From positions 1-25,613 of the forward strand of contig DATBIO010000227.1 in assembly GCA_036556965.1 (NCBI GenBank): a DNA stretch of 25,613 nt, in the 5' to 3' direction. This DNA is from DATBIO01 sp036556965. GTDB taxonomy: Bacteria > Acidobacteriota > Vicinamibacteria > Fen-336. The notes under the pieces are model-generated. The model ran no database searches. It had not been told where the DNA came from and saw only the letters and a list, made by a program, of their open reading frames with translations. Of this stretch, positions 1-11,794 are shown one piece after another (positions within the stretch are counted from its first letter, which is position 1; every line of letters begins with the position of its first letter). Made by a program: the position numbers and the translations under genes.

Positions 1-3600
<3,600 letters not shown>

Positions 3601-3619
3601 AGGCGCCGCGCGCCGCGCG

Positions 3620-6262
3620 ATGAGCCAGACCGCGGGAGACGTCATGCCGCCGGAGCAGGCCGGCCTGCCGGACGCGACCCAGGCGCGGGCGCGCATCCTC
3701 CTCGTCGACGACCGCCCGGACAAGCTGCTGGCCCTGGAGAGCGTGCTCACGGACCTGGGCCAGGACGTGGTCACGGCAACCTCCGGGAGGGAGGCGCTCA
3801 AGCGGCTGCTGGGCGAGGACTTCGCCGTGATCCTCCTCGACGTCAACATGCCGGGCATGGACGGCTTCGAGACGGCCGCCCTCATCCGCCAGCGCCCGCG
3901 GTCGGAGAAGACGCCGATCATCTTCGTGACGGCCATGAGCGACACGGAGACGCACGTGTCGCGCGGCTACTCCCTGGGCGCGGTGGACTACATCCGCGCC
4001 CCCGTGGACCCCGAGGTCCTGAAGACCAAGGTCGCCGTCTTCGTCGACCTGTTCAACCGCACGGAGCGCGTCAAGCGCCAGGCCGAGCGCATGCGCGTGA
4101 TCCAGGAGACGCGCCTGGCCGCCGTGCACGACAAGCTGGAGGCGGAGACGCGGCGCAACCGCTTCTTCACCCTGGCCGTGGACATGCTGGCCATCGCGGG
4201 CTTCGACGGCCACTTCCGCCAGCTCAACCCGGCCTGGGAGAAGGCGCTGGGCTTCAGCGCCGCCGAGCTCCTGGCCCGCCCCCTCATCGAGTGCGTACAC
4301 CCCGACGACCGTCCCCAGACCGCCCTCCACCTCGACGGGCTGATGGAGCGCGCGCAGAACGGGGGCGTGTACTTCGAGAACCGCTGCCGCCACCAGGACG
4401 GCGGCTGGCGGTGGGTGGGCTGGACGGCGGTGCCCTTCGCGGAGGAAGGCCTCATCTACGTGTTCGCGCGCGACATCACCGCCCTGAAGGTGGCGGAAGA
4501 GGAGCGCCTGCGGCTGGGGCGCGAGCAGTCGGCGCGCCAGGTGGCGGAGGCGGCCGAGCGGCGGGCCGCCTTCCTGGCCGAGGCGGGGGTGGCCCTGACC
4601 TCCACCCTGGACGAGCGCGCGGTGCTCGCGTCGCTGGCCCGCCTGGCCGTCCCCACCCTCGCGGAGTGGTGCGTGGTCGACGTGCGCGACGAAGACGGCG
4701 TCCTGCGGCGGCTGGAGGCGGTGCACGCGGACGAGGAGCGGGCGGACCTGATGGAGCGCGTGCGCGGCATCGCCCCGGAGGTCGAGGGGGCGTCGCCCCA
4801 GGCGCGCGCCCTGGCCACGGGCGAGCTCATCCTCCTGCCCCACCTCTCCGCCGCCGACCTTGGGGCCATGGGCGGGTCCGCCGAGCACGCGCGCGCACTC
4901 GCCGAGCTGGCCCCGCGGGCGCTGGTGGTGGCGCCCCTCTGCGCGCGCGACCGCTGCTTCGGGGTGATGACCCTGGGGCTGGCCGTCCCCAGCCTGGACG
5001 CCTCCGACCTCCGCCTGGCCGAGGACCTGGCCACCCGGGCCGCCCTGGCCGCGGACAACGCCATGCTCTACCGTCAGGCCCAGGACGCGCGGCAGGCGGC
5101 GGAGCGGGCCAACCGCGCCAAGGACGAGTTCCTGGCCACCCTCTCCCACGAGCTGCGCACGCCCCTCACCCCCATCCTGGGCTGGGCGGTCATGCTGCGC
5201 ACGGGCGGCCTCGACCGCGAGGGCGTGGAGCGCGGCCTCACCATCATCGAGCGCAACGTCCGCACGCAGACCCAGCTCATCGAGGACCTCCTCGACGTGA
5301 GCCGCATCATCACGGGCAAGCTGCGCGTGGAGATGCGGCCCATCGCCCTGGGGCCGGTGGTGGAGGCGGGCCTCGAGTCCGTGCGCCCCTCCGCGGAGGC
5401 CAAGCAGATCGCCCTCGTCACCCACCTGGCCGCCCGCGACGCCCGTGTCCTGGGGGACCCCGACCGGCTGCAGCAGGTGGTCTGGAACCTGGCCAGCAAC
5501 GCGGTCAAGTTCACCGGGCGCGGCGGGCGCGTGGACGTCACCCTGGCCGAGGAGGACGGCTCCGTGAAGCTGACCGTGGCCGACAACGGCAAGGGGATCG
5601 CGCCCGACTTCCTGGGCCAGGTCTTCGACCGCTTCCGGCAGGCGGACAGCACCAGCACCCGCAAGTACGGCGGCCTCGGACTGGGGCTGGCCATCGTGCG
5701 CCACCTCGTGGAGCTGCACGGCGGGTCCGTGTACGCGCACAGCGAGGGGCTCGACCGCGGCTCCGTCTTCACGGTGCAGCTGCCCCTCCCGCCCCCCGCC
5801 GCCCTGGACGACGGCGCCGCCGCCACCCCGGCCGCCGAGACCGGCGAGGACATGCCCCTCCGCCTCGACGGCCTGCGCGTGATGGTGGTGGACGACGAGC
5901 CGGACCTGCGGGAGTTCCTGACCGTCTCCCTGCGCCGGCACGGCGCCGAGGTGACCGCCTACGCGGGGGCCGAGGAGGCTTATCATGCGCTCGTGCAACG
6001 GGCGCCCGACGTCCTGGTGAGCGACATCGCCATGAAGGGGCAGGACGGCTACGAGTTCATCCGGCGCGTGCGCGCGCTCGCCGCGGCGCCGGCGAGCGAG
6101 GTGCCGGCCGCGGCCCTCACCGCCCACGCCGGGGGCGAGGACGGGGCCCGCGCCCTGGAGGCCGGCTTCCACGTGCACCTGCCCAAGCCCGTCGATCCCG
6201 CGCGGCTCATCCACACCGTGGCCAGCCTCGCGCGCCGCGCGGGGGGCCTCGGGCCTGCGTAG
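3620..6262 (+). CDS. Hybrid histidine kinase REC-PAS-GAF-HisKA-HATPase-REC
   Basis: 880 residues, predicted cytoplasmic. The N-terminal receiver (25-145) has DD30-31 and phosphoacceptor D74, but the usual KP near its end is replaced by YIRAPV, so the conserved Lys is Arg. PAS spans about 173-295, GAF about 313-485, and HisKA about 497-565 with SHELRTPLT and H510. HATPase spans about 610-725 (NLASNAVKFT, DNGKGIAP, GLGLGLA). The C-terminal receiver (748-870) has D802 and a normal LPKP. It begins 19 nt after the preceding kinase, so the two are probably cotranscribed. The ATG at 3620 has only a weak ribosome site; an in-frame ATG at 3644 is an alternative. The GAF-to-REC half is clearly paralogous to the kinase at 7868, with KDEFLATLSHELRTPL shared. 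No signal can be assigned. Confidence 0.95.
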   Translation: MSQTAGDVMPPEQAGLPDATQARARILLVDDRPDKLLALESVLTDLGQDVVTATSGREALKRLLGEDFAVILLDVNMPGMDGFETAALIRQRPRSEKTPIIFVTAMSDTETHVSRGYSLGAVDYIRAPVDPEVLKTKVAVFVDLFNRTERVKRQAERMRVIQETRLAAVHDKLEAETRRNRFFTLAVDMLAIAGFDGHFRQLNPAWEKALGFSAAELLARPLIECVHPDDRPQTALHLDGLMERAQNGGVYFENRCRHQDGGWRWVGWTAVPFAEEGLIYVFARDITALKVAEEERLRLGREQSARQVAEAAERRAAFLAEAGVALTSTLDERAVLASLARLAVPTLAEWCVVDVRDEDGVLRRLEAVHADEERADLMERVRGIAPEVEGASPQARALATGELILLPHLSAADLGAMGGSAEHARALAELAPRALVVAPLCARDRCFGVMTLGLAVPSLDASDLRLAEDLATRAALAADNAMLYRQAQDARQAAERANRAKDEFLATLSHELRTPLTPILGWAVMLRTGGLDREGVERGLTIIERNVRTQTQLIEDLLDVSRIITGKLRVEMRPIALGPVVEAGLESVRPSAEAKQIALVTHLAARDARVLGDPDRLQQVVWNLASNAVKFTGRGGRVDVTLAEEDGSVKLTVADNGKGIAPDFLGQVFDRFRQADSTSTRKYGGLGLGLAIVRHLVELHGGSVYAHSEGLDRGSVFTVQLPLPPPAALDDGAAATPAAETGEDMPLRLDGLRVMVVDDEPDLREFLTVSLRRHGAEVTAYAGAEEAYHALVQRAPDVLVSDIAMKGQDGYEFIRRVRALAAAPASEVPAAALTAHAGGEDGARALEAGFHVHLPKPVDPARLIHTVASLARRAGGLGPA

Positions 6263-7454
6263 AGTCCCCGGCCGGCGCGCCCGCGCCGCCTGCCTCCTCC
6301 TGCTGCTGGGCGCCCGCGCCGCCGGCGCGGGGGAGCCCCCGTCCCTGCTGGGCTCGGGGCTGCTGTCACTCCCTTCCGCCCGCACGCACGCGCGCGGCGA
6401 TGGAGCGGTCCTCTTCGCCGTGGACAACCGCGACCGCGATCCCCTCGGGCTCGACCTCCTCGACGGGGCCCTGGCGGCGTCGGTGGGCGTGGCGGATGGG
6501 CTCGAGCTGTACGGGCGCGCCGTCCTCACGCGCGTGGTGGCCATGCCGGAGCCGCCGCCCCTGCCCCCTCCCCCCCTGGACCTGGTGGTGCTGGCGCCCG
6601 ATCCCGTGCCCGGGCGGCCGCACTACGCGCTCTACGCGCCCACGCCCTACGTCAACAAGCGGGGCAGCGCGCGCTTCGACGCCTGGGTCGCGGGCGACCT
6701 GCTGCTCGGGGCCAAGCGGCGCCTGGCCGCGGCGCGCGGCGCCCGGCCGGCGGTGGCCCTGGCCGCGGAGGTCACCGTTCCCCTCACGCGGGACCAGGCC
6801 GACCTGCAGTCGGGCGCCGGCACCGGGGGCGTGGACCTGGGCGCCGCCGCCGTCCTCGAGTGGGGCGGGGCTGGCCGGAGCGCGCTGGCCGTGGCGCGCT
6901 ACACGCACACCGGCGAGCCCGCCCTGCACGACCGCGTGCTCGTGGTGCGGGGAGCGACGGCGGAGGTGCGCGAGGCGCCGCTCGCCCTGGCCGACCGGCT
7001 TGACCTGGGCCTCGGCCTGCGGCAGGCGCTGGGGGAGCGCGTGACCGCGGTGGCGGAGGGCGTGCTCACCCTCGAGGTGGGCGCGCGCACGCCGACCCTC
7101 GACGCGCGGGCGCCCCTCGACGCCCTCCTCGGCCTGCAGCTCGAGCTCGGGCGCGCGCGGGTGTCGCTGGGCCTCCGCTACCACGGCCACGCCCTGCCCG
7201 ACGCCGAGGCCCGCTCCGCCCCGCTGGCCGGCTTCGTGGACCTGAGCGGCGTGGCCCCCGCCGACCTCGCCGCCTTCCTGGAGGACGCGGGGGCGGGGAG
7301 CGCGGCTCCCCTGGTGCGCCCCGGCGGCCAGACCGTGCTCGCCCAGGCCCCGCGGGGCCCCCTGCCCCCGGGCGCGCGCGTGATTCCCGGCCAGTACCTG
7401 ACGCGTTCCCAGCACCAGGTGGGCTACCTGATCCTGGTCGGCTGGACCTTCTGA
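6255..7454 (+). CDS. Secreted outer-membrane beta-barrel-like protein, probable CTG start
   Basis: About 399 residues. The protein opens with an Arg-rich n-region, a CLLLLLG hydrophobic core and an ARAAGA cleavage-like site, which together look like a signal peptide. It then reads LLGSGLLSLPSAR, alternates short polar and hydrophobic stretches, and ends in VGWTF; a terminal Phe is typical of beta-barrels. No ATG, GTG or TTG lies in frame upstream of the signal peptide. The first in-frame GTG, at 6420, would remove it. I therefore place the start at CTG 6255, preceded by a run of G at 6241-6246 and overlapping the stop of the kinase at 6260-6262, which would allow translational coupling. The opening loosely resembles YjbH-type exopolysaccharide outer-membrane proteins, but that is only a suggestion. 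Function unknown; the barrel call is moderate and the start uncertain. Confidence 0.65.
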   Translation: MRRVPGRRARAACLLLLLGARAAGAGEPPSLLGSGLLSLPSARTHARGDGAVLFAVDNRDRDPLGLDLLDGALAASVGVADGLELYGRAVLTRVVAMPEPPPLPPPPLDLVVLAPDPVPGRPHYALYAPTPYVNKRGSARFDAWVAGDLLLGAKRRLAAARGARPAVALAAEVTVPLTRDQADLQSGAGTGGVDLGAAAVLEWGGAGRSALAVARYTHTGEPALHDRVLVVRGATAEVREAPLALADRLDLGLGLRQALGERVTAVAEGVLTLEVGARTPTLDARAPLDALLGLQLELGRARVSLGLRYHGHALPDAEARSAPLAGFVDLSGVAPADLAAFLEDAGAGSAAPLVRPGGQTVLAQAPRGPLPPGARVIPGQYLTRSQHQVGYLILVGWTF

Positions 7455-7470
7455 CGCAAACCCGCCTCGC

Positions 7471-7500
7471 TTGACAGCGAGAAGAGCGCCTCCGCATAAT
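7471..7500 (+). promoter_or_regulatory. Near-consensus sigma70-type promoter
   Basis: TTGACA at 7471-7476 and CATAAT at 7495-7500 are separated by 18 nt. The -35 is perfect and the -10 matches 5 of 6. It lies in the 72-nt gap after the barrel gene and would start transcription near 7507, about 20 nt before the ATG at 7527. It probably drives the small gene and the kinase at 7868. Confidence 0.75.
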
Positions 7501-7526
7501 CGGGCTGCCTGAAGGGCGACGCGAAA

Positions 7527-7841
7527 ATGGAGCGCACGGACCCCGCAAGCAGCGAAGACGTCAAGCGGATGGTCCACGACCTCGCGGCCACCATCCAGCG
7601 CACTCTCTCCGAGTCTCCGCAGATCGCGCGCTGCCTCGGCCGCATCAAGTCGGAGGGCTACGACGTCTCCCTGCTCCTCGAGGCCACCATCGGCTTCAGC
7701 CGCAGCGGCACGCGCGAAGCGACCGAGGTGTCCACCTTCGACTTCAAGGTCGACAAGGCCGAGCCCGCCGCCCTGAAGATGACCGCCCTGGACAAGAAGT
7801 TCCTGCGGTCGCTCAAGATCAGCACGGAAGAGGAAGAGTAG
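7527..7841 (+). CDS. Small conserved-looking protein of unknown function
   Basis: 104 residues with a charged, mostly helical-looking sequence. There is no signal peptide or membrane segment. Recognisable stretches include IARCLGRIKSEGYDVSLLLE in the N-terminal half, FDFKVDKAEP in the middle, and an acidic tail of STEEEE. GAAGGG at 7511-7516 is a plausible ribosome site, and the promoter at 7471-7500 is unusually good for this window. The stop is 26 nt before the next kinase, so the two are probably one operon, and the small protein may be an accessory or target of that kinase. I do not recognise the family. Coding status is supported by promoter, ribosome site and spacing. Confidence 0.75.
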   Translation: MERTDPASSEDVKRMVHDLAATIQRTLSESPQIARCLGRIKSEGYDVSLLLEATIGFSRSGTREATEVSTFDFKVDKAEPAALKMTALDKKFLRSLKISTEEEE

Positions 7842-7867
7842 CCGCACCCCCGACCGTCTCCCCCGCC

Positions 7868-9775
7868 ATGCGCGCTCGTGCCTTCCTGGGCCGCCTGGCC
7901 GCGCGTCTCCCCTGGCGGAATCGGCCGTCGTCCTCATCCCCCGGCGGAGCGGAGCCGCGGCGCGCCGAGCACAACGCCCGCTTCCTCGCCTCCGCCGGCG
8001 CGGCGCTGGCCGAGGTGGCGGACACCCGCGGCACGCTGCAGAGGGTCGCGCGCCTCGCCGTCCCCCTCTTCGCCGACTGGTGCGCGGTGGACATGCTGGC
8101 CGAGGACGGGACGCCGGAGCGCGTGGCGGCCACGCACGTGGACGCCGCCAAGGCCGACCTGGTGCGCCAGCTCCTCCGGCGATGGCCGCTTCGCGCCGAC
8201 GCGCCCCGCGGGCTGGCCCGCGCCCTCCGCGACGCGGAGCCCCAGCTCATCGAGGAGGTCACCGACGCGGTCCTCCAGGCCTCCGTCCACGATGCCGAGC
8301 AGCTGGCCGTGGTGCGCGAGCTCGGGCTCCACTCCTACATCTGCGTGCCCGTGCGGCTGCGCCAGCAGACGCTGGGCGCGCTGACCTTCGTCATCGCGAG
8401 GCCCGGACGCCGCTACGACCCCGCCGACCTCCGGCTGGCGGAGGACCTCAGCTACCGCGTGGCCATCGCCGTGGAGAACGCCCGCCTGTACGAGGCGCTG
8501 CGCGGCGAGGTGGCCGAGCGGAGGCGGGTGGAGGCCGAGCTCCGGCTGTCCCACCAGGTCAAGGACGAGTTCCTGGCCACGCTCTCCCACGAGCTCCGCA
8601 CCCCCCTCAACGCCATCGTGGGCTGGACGCACATCCTGCGCGAGACCATGGACGGGTCGGAGCAGACACGCCGCGCCGTGGAGGCCATCCACCGCAACGC
8701 GCAGGCCCAGGCCCAGCTGGTGGCCGACATCCTCGACGTGTCGCGCATCATCGCGGGCAAGCTGCGGCTGAAGGTGGGGGTGGTGGCCCTCTCGCCCGTC
8801 ATCGAGGCCGCCGTCGACACCGTGCGGCCGGCCTCCGAGAGCAAGGGCGTGCGGCTGGAGGTGGAGCTCGATCGCCGGGTGGGGCCGATCTCCGGTGACC
8901 CCGACCGCCTGCAGCAGGTGGTGTGGAACCTCGTCTCCAACGCCATCAAGTTCGTCCCCGCGGGGCAGGGCTGGGTCCGCGTGCGGCTGGAGGTGGGGGA
9001 CCTCCAGGTCCGCCTCACGGTGGAGGACAACGGCCCCGGCATCGCGCCCGACTTCCTCCCCTACGTGTTCGAGCGCTTCCGCCAGTCCGACTCGTCCGTG
9101 ACGCGGCGGCATCACGGCCTGGGTCTGGGCCTGGCCATCGTGCGCCACCTCGTCGAGCTGCACGGGGGCAGCGTCCGCGCCGCCAACCGCGAGGACGGGC
9201 CGGGCGCGGTCTTCACCGTGGAGCTGCCGCGCTGGCTGTCGGACGAGACGGCCGCGGGCGCGGGGGGGCACGGGCGGCCGCGCGCGGACGAGGTGCTGTG
9301 GCTGGAGACCGCGCCCTCCCTCCACGGGCTCAGCGTGCTGGTGGTCGACGACGAGGCGGACTCCCGCGAGGTGCTGAAGGCGGCCCTGGAGCGGTGCGGG
9401 GCCGAGATCGTGGTGGCGGGCTCGGCGCGGGAGGCGCTGGCCCTGCTGGACGCGCGCCTGCCCCACGTGGTGGTCTCCGACCTCGAGATGCCGGAGGAGA
9501 GCGGCTACGACTTCATCCGCCAGCTGCGGGCGCGGGACCCGGAGCGCGGGGGGAGCCTGCCCGTGGCCGCCCTCACGGCGTACGCCGGGGCCCAGGACCG
9601 CGTGAGGGTCCTGAGCGCGGGGTTCCAGGTCCACGTGCCCAAGCCGGTGCTGCCGGCGGAGCTGGCGGTGGTGGTGGCGAGCCTGGCCCGCGGCGCGGCC
9701 GCCGCGCGGCGCGGCCCCGAGAGGAGCCTCCCCCTGCTCACGGACGGGACGCGCGCGGAGCCGCCGTCCTCCTGA
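7868..9775 (+). CDS. Hybrid histidine kinase GAF-HisKA-HATPase-REC
   Basis: 635 residues, cytoplasmic. A short basic N-terminus precedes a GAF domain (about 31-210). HisKA (about 230-298) has LSHELRTPLN with phosphoacceptor H241. HATPase spans about 340-455 (NLVSNAIKF, DNGPGIAP, GLGLGLAIVRH), and the C-terminal receiver spans about 485-610 with VVDDEAD, D538 and VPKP. It is paralogous to the second half of the kinase at 3620, including the GAF-domain motif ARLAVP followed by a D/E-W-C segment. There is no DNA-binding domain, so phosphate must pass to another protein or the receiver must modulate the kinase. It follows the 104-residue gene by 26 nt and converges on the MEDS gene. Confidence 0.93.
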   Translation: MRARAFLGRLAARLPWRNRPSSSSPGGAEPRRAEHNARFLASAGAALAEVADTRGTLQRVARLAVPLFADWCAVDMLAEDGTPERVAATHVDAAKADLVRQLLRRWPLRADAPRGLARALRDAEPQLIEEVTDAVLQASVHDAEQLAVVRELGLHSYICVPVRLRQQTLGALTFVIARPGRRYDPADLRLAEDLSYRVAIAVENARLYEALRGEVAERRRVEAELRLSHQVKDEFLATLSHELRTPLNAIVGWTHILRETMDGSEQTRRAVEAIHRNAQAQAQLVADILDVSRIIAGKLRLKVGVVALSPVIEAAVDTVRPASESKGVRLEVELDRRVGPISGDPDRLQQVVWNLVSNAIKFVPAGQGWVRVRLEVGDLQVRLTVEDNGPGIAPDFLPYVFERFRQSDSSVTRRHHGLGLGLAIVRHLVELHGGSVRAANREDGPGAVFTVELPRWLSDETAAGAGGHGRPRADEVLWLETAPSLHGLSVLVVDDEADSREVLKAALERCGAEIVVAGSAREALALLDARLPHVVVSDLEMPEESGYDFIRQLRARDPERGGSLPVAALTAYAGAQDRVRVLSAGFQVHVPKPVLPAELAVVVASLARGAAAARRGPERSLPLLTDGTRAEPPSS

Positions 9776-9786
9776 GGGAGCTCAGG
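9771..9786. terminator. Hairpin between convergent genes, possibly bidirectional terminator
   Basis: CCTGAG, loop GGAG, then CTCAGG form a perfect 6-bp stem. It overlaps the kinase stop codon (9773-9775) and lies 12 nt beyond the stop of the convergent MEDS gene. There is no T tract on either side, so intrinsic termination is uncertain. Confidence 0.4.
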
Positions 9787-9798
9787 CGGCCGCGAGGG

Positions 9799-10368
9799 TC
9801 AGGCGCAGGCCGTCACGGGGACCACGTGGGCATGGGCCTCGCGCAGGTCCCGGGGGAACCTCGCCTCCGCCTCCGCATCCTCGAGCCAGTAGGCGCAGAA
9901 GAGCGAGACGTCGCGCTCGCGGACGAGCTCGTTCCACAGCTCCTCCAGGCGCACGGCCGCGCCCAGGCTGGCCCGCCACAGGAGGTTCACCATCTCGCCG
10001 TAGGCGCGGACCTTCCTCCGCGCGCCCGCGGCCTCGATCGCCGACCCGACCACGGTCCGGAACAGGCCCTCGTCCGGCAGACCCTGGCGCATGAAGCGGG
10101 CGAGCGTCTCCGCCGCGTCCAGGAAGCGCAGCTGGCCCCACTGCTTCAGGTCGTCCACGGCGAACCCGCTGTCGGCGAGCCGCCGATCGATGGCGGCCCC
10201 GTGCTCCGGGGTGGCGATGAGCACCACCGCCTCCCCCTTCCCGATGCCCACCCCCGCGAACAGGGCCACCGCCTCCACCAGGAACCGGTCCTCGCGGTAG
10301 AGCTGGACGAAGTGCTCCCCGGGCAGGGGCTCGGCGAAACGGTCCTTCCAGGGGGCCTGGATGCTCAT
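9799..10368 (-). CDS. MEDS-domain sensory protein (DcmR-like sensory domain)
   Basis: 189 residues. The segment EHFVQLYREDRFLVEAVALF, then GKGEAVVLIATPEH and the late YGEMVNLLW segment, are the hallmarks of the MEDS domain (methanogen/methylotroph DcmR sensory), which fills almost the whole protein. In other proteins this domain is coupled to histidine kinases or to DcmR-type repressors and is thought to sense small molecules. Here it stands alone, without an effector domain, next to three hybrid kinases, so it may relay a signal by protein contact; this is inference. The ATG has a good ribosome site: AGGAGA on the minus strand, about 6 nt upstream. It is separated from the enolase gene by 100 nt that holds a hairpin, so it may be transcribed independently. 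Confidence 0.8.
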   Translation of the reverse strand: MSIQAPWKDRFAEPLPGEHFVQLYREDRFLVEAVALFAGVGIGKGEAVVLIATPEHGAAIDRRLADSGFAVDDLKQWGQLRFLDAAETLARFMRQGLPDEGLFRTVVGSAIEAAGARRKVRAYGEMVNLLWRASLGAAVRLEELWNELVRERDVSLFCAYWLEDAEAEARFPRDLREAHAHVVPVTACA

Positions 10369-10452
10369 CTGTTCTCCTCTGACCGCCGGTCGCGCCGGGC
10401 TCCCTCCACCGTAGCACGGCGATCGCCGGCGGAGCAGACCGGACCCCGAATC

Positions 10453-10466
10453 CCGGCGCTCGCCGG
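10453..10466 (-). terminator. Terminator-like hairpin after enolase
   Basis: On the minus strand CCGGCG-AG-CGCCGG lies directly after the enolase stop codon (10469-10471). It is a GC-rich perfect 6-bp stem, but no T run follows, so it may be a weak or factor-assisted terminator or an mRNA 3' stabiliser. Confidence 0.4.
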
Positions 10467-10468
10467 CC

Positions 10469-11755
10469 TCACGGCCTCGGGTTCAGGGCCGCCCGTCCGG
10501 CGAACTTCGCCATGGGGCCGAGCTCCTCTTCGATGCGGAGGAGCTGGTTGTACTTGGCCACGCGGTCGGTGCGGGAGGCGGAGCCGGTCTTGATCTGGCC
10601 GCAGCCGGTGGCCACGGCGAGGTCGGCGATGGTGGTGTCCTCCGTCTCCCCGCTGCGGTGGCTCATCATGCAGGTGTAGCCGGCCCGCGCGGCCAGGGCC
10701 ACGCAGTCGAGGGTCTCGCTCAGGGTCCCGATCTGGTTGACCTTGATCAGCACCGAGTTGGCCACCCCCTCCGCGATGCCCCGGCCCAGGATCTCGGGGT
10801 TGGTCACGAAGAGGTCGTCGCCCACCAGCTGGACGCGGGCGCCGAGGGCCTCCGTCAGGGCCTTCCAGGCGGGCCAGTCCCCCTCGCCCACGCCGTCCTC
10901 GATGGAGACGATGGGATAGGCCTTCACCCACTTCTCGTACATGGCCACCATCTGGTCCGCCGTCCGCGACGACCCGCCCGATTTCTTGAAGACGTAGCGC
11001 TTGCCGTCGAACAGCTCGGAGGCGGCCACGTCGAGGGCCAGGGAGACCTGCGTCCCGGGCTTGTAGCCGGCCACGGTGATGGCGTCCAGGATGGTCTCCA
11101 GCGCCTCCTCGCTGGTCTTGATGTCCGGCGCGAAGCCGCCCTCGTCCCCCACCGCGGTGGAGTGGCCCTTCTTCTTGAGCAGCGCCTTCAGGTGGTGGAA
11201 CACCTCCACCCCCGTGCGCAGCGACTCCGCGAAGGTCTTGGCGCCGTGCGGCACGACCATGAACTCCTGCGGGTCGAGGGTGTTGTCGGCATGGGCCCCG
11301 CCGTTGACGATGTTCATGAAGGGCACGGGGAGGAGGCGGGCGGCGGGGCCGCCCACGTAGCGGTAGAGCGGCAGGCCGCAGGCCTCGGCGGCGGCGCGGG
11401 CCACGGCCAGCGAGACGGCGAGCAATGCGTTGGCCCCCAGCCGGCTCTTGTTGGCGGTGCCGTCGAGGTCGATCATGAGCTGGTCGATCAGGGCCTGGTC
11501 GAGGGCGTCCTCGCCCACCACTTCCCCCGCCAGCACGTCGTTCACGGTGGCCACCGCCTTCTCCACGCCCTTGCCCAGCCAGCGCCGCTTGTTGCCGTCG
11601 CGCACCTCGACCGCCTCGCGCTCGCCGGTGGAGGCGCCGGAGGGCACGGCGGCGCGCCCGCTGACCCCGCCCTCGAGGATCACCTCCGCCTCCACCGTGG
11701 GGTTGCCGCGGCTGTCGAGGATCTGCCGCGCGAACACGGCCTGGATGTGGGTCAT
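10469..11755 (-). CDS. eno: Enolase
   Basis: 428 residues, full family length. It catalyses the interconversion of 2-phosphoglycerate and phosphoenolpyruvate in the cytoplasm. Family motifs are all present: ARQILDSRGNPTVE at the N-terminus, GANALLAVSLAVARAAA, GDEGGFAPD with the catalytic Glu region, LALDVAASE and SIEDG metal ligands, LIKVNQIGTLSET with the catalytic Lys, and SHRSGETEDTTIADLAV near the end. I chose the ATG at 11755 because it gives the usual MTHIQAVFARQILDSRG start and has AAAGGTGG upstream; the frame stays open 33 nt further but those residues do not belong. It is the last gene of the minus-strand operon, 39 nt after glgC. Confidence 0.98.
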   Translation of the reverse strand: MTHIQAVFARQILDSRGNPTVEAEVILEGGVSGRAAVPSGASTGEREAVEVRDGNKRRWLGKGVEKAVATVNDVLAGEVVGEDALDQALIDQLMIDLDGTANKSRLGANALLAVSLAVARAAAEACGLPLYRYVGGPAARLLPVPFMNIVNGGAHADNTLDPQEFMVVPHGAKTFAESLRTGVEVFHHLKALLKKKGHSTAVGDEGGFAPDIKTSEEALETILDAITVAGYKPGTQVSLALDVAASELFDGKRYVFKKSGGSSRTADQMVAMYEKWVKAYPIVSIEDGVGEGDWPAWKALTEALGARVQLVGDDLFVTNPEILGRGIAEGVANSVLIKVNQIGTLSETLDCVALAARAGYTCMMSHRSGETEDTTIADLAVATGCGQIKTGSASRTDRVAKYNQLLRIEEELGPMAKFAGRAALNPRP

Positions 11756-11794
11756 GGCCCGTCCACCTTTCTCAAATGCGCGGGGCAAGGGCGC

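Noticed and set aside
7443..7458. GG-N10-GC match (TGGACCTTCTGACGCA) before the 104-residue gene
   Set aside because: The -12 block is poor and a near-consensus sigma70 promoter lies just downstream; such spacing arises often by chance in GC-rich DNA.
10421..10432. GGCGATCGCC palindrome resembling the cyanobacterial HIP1 element, before the MEDS gene
   Set aside because: A single occurrence noticed; expected by chance in this composition and nothing else suggests a cyanobacterium.
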